Shown here one piece after another: positions 54,785-64,000 of a DNA stretch of 64,000 bases (positions within the stretch are counted from its first letter, which is position 1; the number at the start of each line of letters is the position of its first letter). The notes below the pieces were generated by a model that did not search any database, was not told where the DNA came from, and worked only from the letters and a program-made list of their open reading frames with translations. The translations under genes and the position numbers were made by a program. This DNA comes from Balamuthia mandrillaris (Eukaryota; Discosea; Longamoebia; Balamuthiidae), in the NCBI GenBank assembly GCA_031835245.1, contig JAVKOQ010000092.1:1-64000 (forward strand), given 5' to 3'.

Positions 54785-57700
54785 TCAGTCCCTCTAATAC
54801 TGCCGTACGAACCGTGTTAACGAAAGTGGTACAAATGTGGTCGATTGATGATCGTGGCAATGCTTTGCGGTAAAATTCCGCTCTCTCAAAAGGCGATACT
54901 TTTTCCTGGCTGTTAACAAAAAAACAAAAACAAACAGGTTACTTGAAGAGGTTTCCAAGTCAATAGCGACTAATAAAACCAGGTATTCAGCTGCAGTGCC
55001 CAAATTTATTGCTGATACATGGATACAGTTCTTTCTGGAATGGCCCGGTACTGCGGAAGACAGGTTTGCATTAATGGCTTCTTGCATCCCATGCAGCTTT
55101 TTCTTTAACTTTTGGTTTGGTGGTTATGAAATAATAGACGGGCAATGGGACAAAAACTAGTTTCCATAAATTTAGATCTGTCGGAAGCGATAACTGCTGC
55201 CTCCACTGGTTGGGAGGACGATGCACTTGTAATTTATTGTCATTTCTTTTCTTCATTTATTTTTTTTTTCCTTATTCTCTTCACCAACGCAATAAAACCA
55301 TCAACAATAGGAATCAGTATTACAAGGCAAAGATCCCTCTCGGCCGTTCATAGAACCTCCCAACATCACCTACGCCAGAATGGAGTACCTTCGCAAGCAA
55401 GGCAAGGAACAGCAAGCCTCCAATCTCGCCAACTACGTCATCAGAGTCATCCCGGAGCATCAACCCACCAACTTGGCATTCCTGTTTCCGCTTCTTGAAA
55501 TCTTGCAAGAGGAAGTCTCTACCTCTTCTCTCTTCTGGTTGGCGATGTACATCCTGAACGCAGCCTATTTGATGAGAGAACTCGCAGAGCAAGTTGCAAA
55601 AGCCGGTGGCCAAGGATCATTCTTTGAGAGCGCTGGCAGTGTTGGAATGAGCGAGCCGGTGATGATGAAGCACATTGTGGCGAGGACGTTGCTTATTCTC
55701 ACAGCTAAACTCATTGTGCAACGCCAACTCACTAAGCGTCTACGAGAAGGAGAAGAGGAAGAAGACGATGGCAGCAAAAACAAAGGAAAGGGCAATGGAA
55801 AAGCAAAGAAAGGTGCAGATGACGATGAGGAGGATGACAGATTCATTTACTATGCAGACGCCACAGATAGGATGAGAATTCTCAACAAACGACTGAAAAA
55901 AATGCATGATATATATAACCGTCAGCAACTGGATTGGAAAGAGCTAGCTGCTAGTCTTGTCTATGGCTCAGGACCATCCTCAGCGGCTTCTACTTCCTCT
56001 TCCTCTTCTTCCTCTTCATCTTCTGGAGGAGGAAGCAAAAATCACTACAAAGTGGATATCATGGAGGTGTTGGCTCGTATCCAATACCGTTTCCCCACTA
56101 TATGCGCTGAATGGTTGAAGGAGCTCAGCGAAGTCACTGCGGCTGCTCCTAGGGAAGTTCCTTCCCTCTTGGCTCTGTCCACTCGCAAAGTCATAGACAC
56201 CTTCTCCTTGGACTTCAAGTCACCTACTGTATTATTGCCGTCATCACCCATGCAGGAGCAACTCTCTTCTCTCCTTCTCAACGACCATTACTCGGAGATA
56301 CAGTCGGAACTGCTGCCAGAGCTGTTGAGCAAGTTGTGTATCGTCTTTTTGGAGTCAGGAGGAGACCTTTGCTTCCTCGCACTCTCATTCTATCAAGAGG
56401 GCATGTTGACCTGTTCCTTTGATCTCTTCGCACGAGCCATTCAGTTGGGCCTTGCTGACAAGACCTTCAAAGCAAAGTCTAGAATGCCTTCATATTACGC
56501 CCCGCGCATGCCCTACCATTCTTGGGACAAGGACCTTGCCGAGAGCAGAATGTTGGAAAGATTACCCGAAGAGAACGACTGGTGCAAGTGGTTGTTCGCT
56601 TTGGGATTGGCGCTTAAATCATCTTCTAAAGCTGCTGAGGTATGTTCCTTTGTTCTCGATATTTCTTGCTTTTGTTTGCTGTGCGTTGTTGGTTCTGTTG
56701 TTTGTGTAACTTTTCTTGTACAATAACGTATAAACTAAATCCAAAATAGGTTATTACAGCAAACCTGACAGATGACAAAACTCTGATAAGCCTCGCTAAA
56801 ACCGCCAAACTACACGAAGCTCACAACGCCGCTATGATGCTCGCCATGAAAGCACTTCAGGGAGCTGGAGGGGGCAATTCTTCTGATAATACGACCGGTT
56901 TCACTTCTCACCCTTACTATCCCTCTTCTTATGCTGCCCGCTATCGCTCTTCATCTCAAGAAACCAACAAGCAAGGAGACGAAGCCATGCAGTGGCTGTT
57001 GGACTATGCAAAAGAGAAACCCGAGTTTGCTCCGGTTATTGCTGAGAAGGCGACTAGTTCCATCTCTTCCAGCAAGGAAGCCTTCGAGATGGTCAAGTTT
57101 TACTTGGAACGTAGCAATAGTGGCGTAAGCAACAAAGAAGAGGAGGTCCGCAACGTTAGGGATGAACAAAAAGAAGAGAAAGAGGATGGAAAACAAAAAG
57201 GCAAAGAAAAGGAAAATGCAGAGGAAAAGAAGAAAGTATATTCGCCTTACCCTGCCGATTTGAAAGCCGCCTTTCGTTTGGCCGCTAAGGCCATCGATTT
57301 AGGTGGCAACAATACCAACAATGCAATATCTACCTCCTCCATCTCATCTTCGTATTACGGATACGGAGCCTATGCGAGAGAAAAAGAACTTTTATCATCA
57401 AAGCCCAACGAGGAACAAGAGTTTGATCTCGGTCAAATCGTGGACAGGTTGGCTGCCGCTGTGAACATGAAGCAAGTGGGAGAAGAACAAGAAACGGTGC
57501 TAGACTTGGCTTTGCGGGTCTTCAACAAGCAGCCCAGCCTGACCAACCTGAAACGATTGGAAGGGCTGTGCGCCACCGCTGAGCAGAAGGAGGTCACCAG
57601 GACGAAAGCTCTGGAGCTGGCCAAAGCGGCGGCCAAGAGCGCCCCAGGTCGGTTCTCGCATGAAGGGCTTGGCAATCTTGTCACATTGCTCTTGTATGTT

Positions 57701-58659
57701 GGGTAAGTAGCGCGGCATTCATTCCTTCTTTTCCATTGTTCTTCCAGATCCTTGGCTTCATTCTGCCAAAAATTTCTCCTTTTATGAGGCCTTGTTAGTA
57801 ACATTTGTTCCCTTTTCTATTTAAAAGTTTGGATGAAGCAGTAGATTTGAGCGCATCATCCCCAGCCGTTATGCGGAAGGTGGTTGGTATGGTGGAAGAT
57901 GGAATAACACCCAGCAGCATACTCGACCAAATATTCGCACCATCCCACCTCAACGCTGCCCTTAACGAGTTTTCAGACTATCTTTCGGTATTTGTAGCAT
58001 CATTCTTCAACATATTTTTCTCGGTTTTCTTCCGTGCTCTCTGTTAACTCTGTCTCTTTTATTTGCAGTGTTTGGAGCTGGTAAAAACAATGAATTCTCG
58101 GCCGGATTTGGCCGCGTTAGTCGCTGCCGAATGTATGTTTAATTGTGGAAGGTTAGTTTGGTTTTTCTTCTCATCGCTTCCATGCTTATCTCCAACCGAC
58201 TTATTATCTTGTCCTCTATTATCAGCCGTGATCGCATTGGAAAATACGAACGCTTTGCCAAAGCCCTCACAGAAGTGAAAGCTTTGTATGAAGGTAAGTT
58301 GCTTCACTCTCTCTCTCTCTCACCTTGCACAAAACAAACGCTTCTGTTACTCTTGTTCCCAAAACAAACTAGCGGTAGGACTTCTCCCAGAATGGCCAAA
58401 GTTCATGTCGGCGATATGTCGCCTCTCTCCTGTTCATCGCAAGCCCAACCTCCGCAAAGCCATCGACGCCAATCCTGATCTTCGGACACCACTCACCCCA
58501 GAGCAGAGCGAAAGCCAAGCCAAGCTACGAAAGGAGGTAGAGGAGAGGCTAGCGGCCCAAGGCATCACCTTCAAGGCTCCTTCTTTCAAGGACCTCCCTC
58601 CAGCTTACGCCACCCCAGCCCGCCTTTCTTCTGCGAATTGGCACTTTGGTGCAATGTGA
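52924..58659 (+). CDS. ZSWIM-type SWIM zinc-finger protein
   Basis: Thirteen exons (52924-53336, 53692-53803, 53952-54179, 54278-54678, 54789-54869, 54938-55063, 55138-55228, 55311-56639, 56750-57702, 57828-57987, 58069-58151, 58226-58293, 58373-58659) encode 1443 residues with every phase consistent. The SWIM motif CMCGAGSGTFWCSH (CxCxnCxH, about residues 200-213) follows TIYRYGNVFRG. The long helical remainder (for example EYLRKQGKEQQASNLANYVI) resembles ZSWIM4/5/6/8 proteins, some of which are cullin-RING substrate receptors. A poly-Gln run, acidic and Ser-rich inserts are present. Intron 1 is filled by a large CT/CCCTCT microsatellite. The cullin role is inferred from the family only. Confidence 0.85.
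53351..53660 (+). repeat. Large (CT)n/(CCCTCT)n microsatellite in ZSWIM intron 1
   Basis: About 300 bases of almost pure pyrimidine, mostly CCCTCT and CT units, making up nearly all of the intron. The largest simple repeat in the window. Confidence 0.95.
54739..54782 (+). repeat. (CT)n microsatellite in a ZSWIM intron
   Basis: About 21 perfect CT units immediately before the acceptor of the fifth exon. Confidence 0.95.
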
Positions 58660-58691
58660 AAAAAAAAAAACACGCACAAAAACACAAAACA

Positions 58692-58798
58692 ACCAGCACA
58701 AAACAAAACAAAACAAAACAAAACAAAACAAAACAAAACAAAACAAGACAAAACAAAACAAAACAAAACAAAACAAAACAAAACAAAACAAAACAAAA
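58692..58798 (+). repeat. (AAAAC)n pentanucleotide repeat
   Basis: About 20 units of AAAAC (one interrupted by AAGAC), located just past the ZSWIM stop, in the probable 3' UTR. Confidence 0.95.
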
Positions 58799-58921
58799 AC
58801 AAAAACGATCAAGTGTTAAAGAAAAAAAAATAACAAAACAAAAACAAAACAACAAACACAAAAAAAAAAGAAAAAGAAAAAGAAATATTTTCTCTCCTGC
58901 GCTGTATTCACTTGAAATAAT

Positions 58922-59093
58922 GAGGGTTAGGGTTACGCGTATACTTTGGTCGTCGACATGAATTAGGAGAGGAAAACAAACCTATTATGTTGAGATAAGA
59001 GGGTTAGGGTTACGCTTCTCCTTTGGCCGTCGACATGAAGTCGACAAGAAGAGACGATATTAGGAAAGGACCACAAACCTATTATGTTGAAAT
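58922..59093 (+). repeat. Two direct repeats with TTAGGG telomere-like core
   Basis: Copy A about 58922-58996, copy B about 58999-59093. Both begin GAGGGTTAGGGTTACG and contain GTCGACATGAA, and both end CAAACCTATTATGTTGA. The GGGTTAGGG core equals one and a half telomeric repeats. Confidence 0.8.
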
Positions 59094-59221
59094 CGGAATT
59101 TGTCCGCATAAAAAGGATAAAAAGAAGAAAGAAAAACAGAAAAGAAAAGAGAAGAGAAGAGAAGAGCTGAACTCTTTTCTTTTATTGCTGAACAACAACA
59201 ACAAAGAATAAATAACACTCC

Positions 59222-62200
59222 ATGTCACGGTTTGTTTTGTTTTTTTCTGTGTTAAAGTCTTTGTGTGTTTCATGCTTTGCGCCAAAATTGACATTTTGTT
59301 TTCTTCTCTTTCTGATTGGATGGCTGACTGGTGCCGCTAGACTCCTCTTTTTTTCGCGCTCGAGCGTTGTCGGAGCGCCTTTGAGTTCTTCCTTCCAACG
59401 TGCTTCCTCGAGACCTTACCTTCTGTTACCCCCTTCGCGGCCAAGCATAAACCATCACCACCAACGATTCGCCTTCTTCCCTTCCGCTCGTTCTCTCTCT
59501 TCTGCTTCTTCTTTTCATCCTCTCTTCTCTTCATCATCTCTTTCCTTGCCATATAAACAACAGAAGAAACGATCCTTCTGCACTTCTTCTTCTTCTCCTT
59601 CTCCTCCTCCTCCTTCTCCACAAGATCAACAACGGGAACGACTCCAACAAGAATTCAGAGAGCTACAAATCCAACTCGAGCGAGAGGATCGGGAGCTGTG
59701 GCGGAGCCGCTTCCCCAAGGACAGCTGGTCCTCGCCCCCGGACCTCCAGCTTGGTGGCAAGGTGGACGAGGCCACCAAAGCGCGCCTGCTGGAGATGCTG
59801 AGCGACCCGGACACGGCCTACGACGCCCTGCCGCTGTTGACCGAACAAATGTTTGGCCCCGAGTTTGCGCACGATCCAAGTAAGACGCACCTTTTCTTTT
59901 TTTTTTTTGTTTTGTTTGTTCACTTTTTGTTGTCCCTCTTCGAAAACTACAACAAAACAGATATCACAGAGACGAAGATACTGGAAGTCGCCAAAACGAA
60001 CCTCCTCCGCGAACTGGACACAGTGAAAGTCTCTCCTGGCCAGTACCGAGGGCAAACCCTTTCCTCCTCGTCTGCTTCTTCTTCCTCGTCTCAACCAATC
60101 CCTCATGGCCACGGCATCAGCAGAAGCAAAGACGGCAACACCATCTATCGTGGCGTTTGGCAACACGGCCAACGGCACGGTCTTGGCACGCTGTGGAGCA
60201 AAGGCCAGAGCTTCTACTTGGGCTACTTTCTGGAAGGCAAGAGGGATGGACGGGGCTTGTTCCACTCGGAAGAGATGGGCAGCATCTACTCGGGAGACTG
60301 GAAAGACGACAAGTTTCATGGCCTAGGGAAGTTGACGATGCCAACAATGGAAAAGAGTGGCGCCAAGAAGAATGAAGAGAGCAACAACAGTTATTTTCTG
60401 TGTCAGTGGAGGGAAGGGTTTCCGCATGATGGTACTTTCTTTGACGCAGCAACCAAGACTACCTACGAAGGAACGTGGAAGTTTGTGGAGGAGGGAGAGA
60501 GCTATGAGGACCACCCTTACACACGAAGTCCCGAAGAAGAGAAGGACATCCGTGAACATGTGAGGGAGCAGTTTGAGGAAATGGATGAGTACGTGGAGTC
60601 TGCAGAGGGCAGCCATATTCGCGACAATGAGAGGACGCAAAAGCATGAGCAGGAGATAATTCAGCATTTGAGAGATGTGGAAGAGCAGCGCAGGCTGCGA
60701 AACGAGAGGATGCAAGCAATGAAGCTGCCTAAAGGGAGGCTGTGTGGACATGGGACTATTTATTTTGCCAATGGCAATGTTTATAATGGTGTTTGGGAAG
60801 GTTTGTGATTTCTCTATATCTTCTTCCTTTCTCTCTTTGTTTTTCATATTTTATCTTCCTTCGTTCGTGTACTCTTGTGCTTCCTCCTTTCTCCTCTCAT
60901 TTGCTTTCCCACTCCCTTGTTCTTTCAATGCTTTAACATGATGCATTTGTATTCGCATTGTCTTTATAGACTTTATACCAGAGGGACCTGGAGAAATGAT
61001 ATTTGTGAATGGACACCGCTACAACGGAGATTTCAAACATGGAAGGTTTCATGGCTACGGGTACATGAAGTACAACGACGGTTCCTCCTACAACGGTATT
61101 TTCTATCTTGTTGAGCTGCTCTTGTCTCTCCTCTTCTCCTTTTTCTGCTCGTTAACATCTCCTCCTCCTCCTTCTAATTCTCTCTTCTCTCCTCTCCAAA
61201 AGGAACCTGGAAATATGATTTAAGACATGGAGTAGGAGAGTATGTGGATAAGGTTGGAAGAGAGAGGATAGGTCCCTTTGCCAATGATACCTATTTGCTG
61301 TCCAAAGATGAACCGCAGGACGACTTCGAATATGACTTGAGTCTTATGGCCAAGAAATTCAGTACGTTACAAACGTGGCGTTGTAGTTCTCCTTTCATCT
61401 TCTTTGTGTAATGTTTTTTTTTCTTCTCTTCTGAACTATTGAATAGGAAATGATCCCCGAATTGAATTTATTGCACGCAAGCTACAAGAAAGAGCACAAA
61501 TGGTTGACAGACAAGGTGGTCCTGTCAAGTCCGAAAAGATGTTTCAATCAAATCCCTTTGATGATGAGAACGAAGAGGATGTAGAAAACATGTTCAAAGA
61601 ATACGAGGACCTCGATGCAGATGAAGAAGGGGACGAGGAGCTGGACAAGGAATTGGAAGCATTGGACGCTGAACTAAAAGAAAGTGAAGGAGAAGAAGGA
61701 GAACAAGTGGACTGGGATGAAATCAGCCGAGAAGCCGAAGAACTGCAGCGAAGCGGCGGCTTCGATAAGATGCTGAGAGAACTCACCGAAGAGGAACGAC
61801 AGGAGATAGAGAGCCTCCGCAAGGAGTCGCACGAGTTAAAAACCCTGCTAGAGGAAGCCAACCGAATTGTGGAAACGAAGCGAAAGCTCATCGAGAAAAA
61901 CGAACTGCCGGTTGATTTCTTGAAAGACATTTTGCCGGAGGAGGAAGCCGAGTTTCTGATGAGCCTTCCTTCAATGGGAGAGAAGGAGCTGAAAGAGTTG
62001 GTCAAGAAGCACTTGCCGGGACAATACAAGGAATGGGTGGAGGAGGGAGAGGAGAAGGCGAAGGACAAAGAGGGCAAGGGAGAGCAGGAATCGACTTCGA
62101 TGGAGAAATGGAGGAGAGCGGCGGAGAAGAAACAAGGCACCATCGAGTCGACGAGATTGTTGAGGAGCATGAGGGAGGCCGAGGAGGAGGGCGATGAGAG

Positions 62201-62318
62201 GGACAGCGTGGTGGATGTGGATGATTTCCTGGATGAGTGGGCGGAACAGACGAAAGCGTTGGGCAGGAACAGAAAGAAACAGCCGAAGAGAGCGCCGCCG
62301 AAGAAGATCAGGTTTTGA
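59222..62318 (+). CDS. MORN-repeat protein with acidic coiled-coil C-terminus
   Basis: Five exons (59222-59879, 59961-60800, 60970-61095, 61203-61361, 61447-62318) encode 884 residues. The N-terminal 130 residues are Ser/Phe/Arg-rich with hydrophobic stretches (FCFLLFLIGWLTGAARLLFF), compatible with a signal anchor or mitochondrial presequence. MORN-type units follow: IYRGVWQHGQRHGLGTL, FYLGYFLEGKRDGRGLF, IYSGDWKDDKFHGLGKL, TYEGTWKF, VYNGVWEGD, RYNGDFKHGRFHGYGYM, SYNGTWKYDLRHGVGEY. The C-terminal 290 residues are acidic and helical (EEYEDLDADEEGDEELDKE-like), ending in a basic tail (KKQPKRAPPKKIRF). MORN repeats usually bind membranes or scaffold partners. The gene starts about 130 bases after a telomere-like repeat that includes GTCGACA copies. 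Confidence 0.88.
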
Positions 62319-62764
62319 AGAAGAAGAAGAAACGCATTTCTTTATTTTTCATTCCACAAAAAAAAATTACTTTACAGAAAAAAAAGAAAAAAATGGCGTT
62401 AAATTAAATGTTGATAGTTGTCGAAAAATTATCGGAGTCAGGAATAGTCCTTGGAGATTCGACAGAAAAAACACAGAAAAAGTACCTAAAATCGACAAAA
62501 AATGAAAAATATTCGTCCTCTCGATACAATTATTTTTCCGCGGAGAACACCAGAATAAAATAGCCTGAAAAACAAAACAAAAAAAAAAGCATTTCTTCTT
62601 GTCTTCATCTTTCTTCTTCATTCTTCTTCATTCTTCTTCTTCTTGAACTGAATGAACCTCTCCTTATTCTTGTAAAAACAACAACAACAACAACAAAAGA
62701 AGAGCTTCAACTGCACTTCAACCAAAAAAACAAAAAATTAATAGAACGAGGAGAAAAAAAAATT
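62319..62764. other. Intergenic region
   Basis: AT-rich, with TTGTCGA at 62417-62423, CTTCATTCTTCTTC direct repeats (62600-62645) and CAA repeats (62679-62696). No gene seen. Confidence 0.5.
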
Positions 62765-63000
62765 ATGTTGCGAGTCTCTTTTCCCCATCCTTCCTCCTCT
62801 CCTCCTCCGCTGGACGAGGAGCAGAGGAGGAAAGGGGCCGAACGGTTGAGCATGCTGCACAAACGCACGGCTGGGCTGAGCGCCACGCACATCGCACGGC
62901 CGAACCACAACGCGCCCCCCACCACTAAGCGGCCTCTGGTGTCCTCTCGCTCGGTCCTTGAACGCGTGCTTCGCCGTACCAACTCATGGTGTCTTGGTTT
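62765..63000 (+). CDS. Possible exon of a small or upstream-starting gene
   Basis: ATG at 62765 opens a frame of about 78 codons: MLRVSFPHPSSSPPPLDEEQ, then RRKGAERLSMLHKRTAGLSA, ending near RSVLERVLRRTNSWC at a good donor (cttg/gtttgt). It may be the first exon of the downstream acyltransferase gene, but no AG acceptor lies directly before the ATG at 63237. A junction there could not be built, so it could instead be an alternative 5' exon or a small gene. Unrecognised. Confidence 0.4.
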
Positions 63001-63236
63001 GTTTGTTTTTTCTCCCCTCATCTTCTTCTTTTCTTCTCTTTCCACGTGTTTTCCCATTTCTTTCTGTTTCATATTTTGGATTAAGTCTTTCTCTTCTTTT
63101 CTTTTCTTTTCTTTTTATTTGACTTTTAGCCACCTCTTTCTTTCTTTTCTTTTTTTGTGGCCCTTCTCTTCTTCTTTTCTCAGCCTCTCATTCTCTCTTT
63201 CTCATTCTCTTTTTTCTTTTTCCTCTCACTGACAAA

Positions 63237-63404
63237 ATGGTGGATGTGTTGGCGGTGGCCACCACAGGGGATCCCATCTCTGGGTTGAGTCAGTCAGAGG
63301 TGGACCAGCTCCAAAGACGGTTCGAGCGTAACCTCTCTTCCCTTCGACAGAACCGCTCCCTAGATGATGAAGGTGTGTTTCTTCTTCTTGCTTTTTGTTC
63401 TTCT

Positions 63405-63440
<36 letters not shown>

Positions 63441-64000
63441 TCTTTCTCCTCTTGTCTTTCTTTTTTGTTCTTGTGGCTATCTTGCCCTAAACTATCAAAA
63501 TAAAAGAACTACCAACTGCAGAAGACGAAGAAGACAGAAAGAAGAAACGGAGGCAACTGACCAGTGACTCTTGCTTAGACCAATATTCGCTATCGTCGTC
63601 ACCTTCAGGACTTCGAAAAAGAACAAACAGCAAAAGAAGACGAGCAAAATCTTCTAAACATTCTGACAACCACAGAAAAAGAGGAACTGAGCTAGAAGCC
63701 CTTCTTACAAGAAATGGAGGAGTCAAAAAGCAAGAGCACGACAAAGACATACTTCTTCCTTCGTTCTCCGCCGCTAATTCGCTAGAAGCATTGAAAGAAG
63801 CAGAAGTAGCAGCGGAACCCGAAACAAAACCAGAAGTAGGAGAGCCAGTCTTAAACTTTGAAGACCTTTTGCCGGACTTGAGAGATGGAATGAAGGTGTT
63901 GACGAAAGACTCGTTCACTCGATGCTTCACGAGCCACACTCCTCGTCCTTGGAACTGGAACTTTTACTTGTATCCGTTGTGGTTGATGGGTATCTTTATT
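63237..64000 (+). CDS. Glycerol-3-phosphate acyltransferase, GPAT3/4/9 type (N-terminal part)
   Basis: Two exons seen (63237-63372, 63522 to the window end); the gene continues beyond the window. The readable 209 residues include GLSQSEVDQLQRRFERNLSS, a Lys/Arg-rich disordered segment (residues 45-130), then VLNFEDLLPDLRDGMKVLTKDSFTRCF and PRPWNWNFYLYPLWLMGIFI. From memory this is the membrane-entry region of GPAT3/4 and plant GPAT9 (pattern D.FT.CF......PWNWN.YL.PLW..G), the ER enzymes of the first acylation step in triacylglycerol synthesis. The HX4D acyltransferase motif lies further downstream and is not in the window. The first intron is CT-rich. Confidence 0.82.

Larger units (their letters stand above)
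58660..59221. other. Intergenic region with AAAAC repeat and telomere-like duplicated element
   Basis: Contains an (AAAAC)n run (58692-58798) after the ZSWIM stop, then two direct repeats beginning GAGGGTTAGGGTTACG (58922 and 58999), each with GTCGTCGACATGAA or GCCGTCGACATGAA and ending ACAAACCTATTATGTTGA. The second has a 19-20 base insert. The MORN gene starts 130 bases later. No gene seen. Confidence 0.6.

Noticed and set aside
58549-58861. Minus-strand frame repeating FCFVL
   Set aside because: Translation of the (AAAAC)n repeat; no gene.

Overview
The window is gene-dense nuclear DNA from a unicellular eukaryote, most likely a free-living amoeba (Amoebozoa, Discosea; a Balamuthia- or Acanthamoeba-like organism). 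Three things point there. Genes are split by short GT-AG introns (mostly 60-200 bp, larger where microsatellites expand) with strongly pyrimidine-rich sense strands. Two single 5S rRNA genes closely resemble the Acanthamoeba type as I remember it. Protein families such as the F-box plus CPW-repeat protein are common in amoebae and their giant viruses. The species is an inference. No transposon, CRISPR array or prokaryotic operon was seen. Exon boundaries were worked out by hand from splice dinucleotides and continuous reading frame; multi-exon models were checked for phase, with the exceptions noted.

Layout. 0.3-2.0 kb: F-box/CPW-repeat protein. 2.9-5.9 kb: convergent CCDC130-like splicing factor (+) and four-CBS AMPK-gamma-like protein (-). 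6.5-15.1 kb (+): secreted YDGG-rich protein, SCAMP, DUSP12/Yvh1 phosphatase, HSP90-type ATPase with a C-terminal RING-like domain. 15.3-23.6 kb: small mL60-like mitochondrial ribosomal protein candidate (-), a 1433-residue F-box protein with deubiquitinase-like helical repeats (+), a disordered basic protein (-). 23.8-32.8 kb: DcpS scavenger decapping enzyme broken by a 58-bp tandem duplication (+), C2 protein with prion-like tails (-), GlnRS (-), divergent eS28 (-)/eL22 (+). 33.0-40.1 kb: PGS1 cardiolipin-pathway enzyme (-), two 5S genes (+), F-box protein (+), tail-anchored protein (+). 40.2-48.7 kb (all -): an MJ1316 + EEP-nuclease + poly(A)-polymerase fusion, a SAP/RING protein, a tyrosine phosphatase. 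50.0-64.0 kb (all +): calponin-homology protein, 1443-residue ZSWIM-type protein, MORN protein, and the start of a GPAT3/4/9-type acyltransferase cut by the window end.

Themes. RNA metabolism is well represented (CCDC130, DcpS, GlnRS, two ribosomal proteins, 5S rRNA, the RNA-end fusion enzyme). Ubiquitin-type factors recur (three F-box proteins, two RING-type proteins, ZSWIM). Two glycerolipid enzymes and several signalling proteins (PTP, DUSP, CBS, C2) complete the set. Neighbours do not form obvious pathways, as expected for a eukaryote. Intergenic stretches are mostly 0.2-0.9 kb and AT-richer, and a GTCGACA motif recurs in them, often close to start codons; this is the best candidate for an undescribed cis-element. 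The most unusual coding features are the three-domain RNA fusion enzyme, the F-box/deubiquitinase-repeat protein and the frame-breaking duplication in dcpS.
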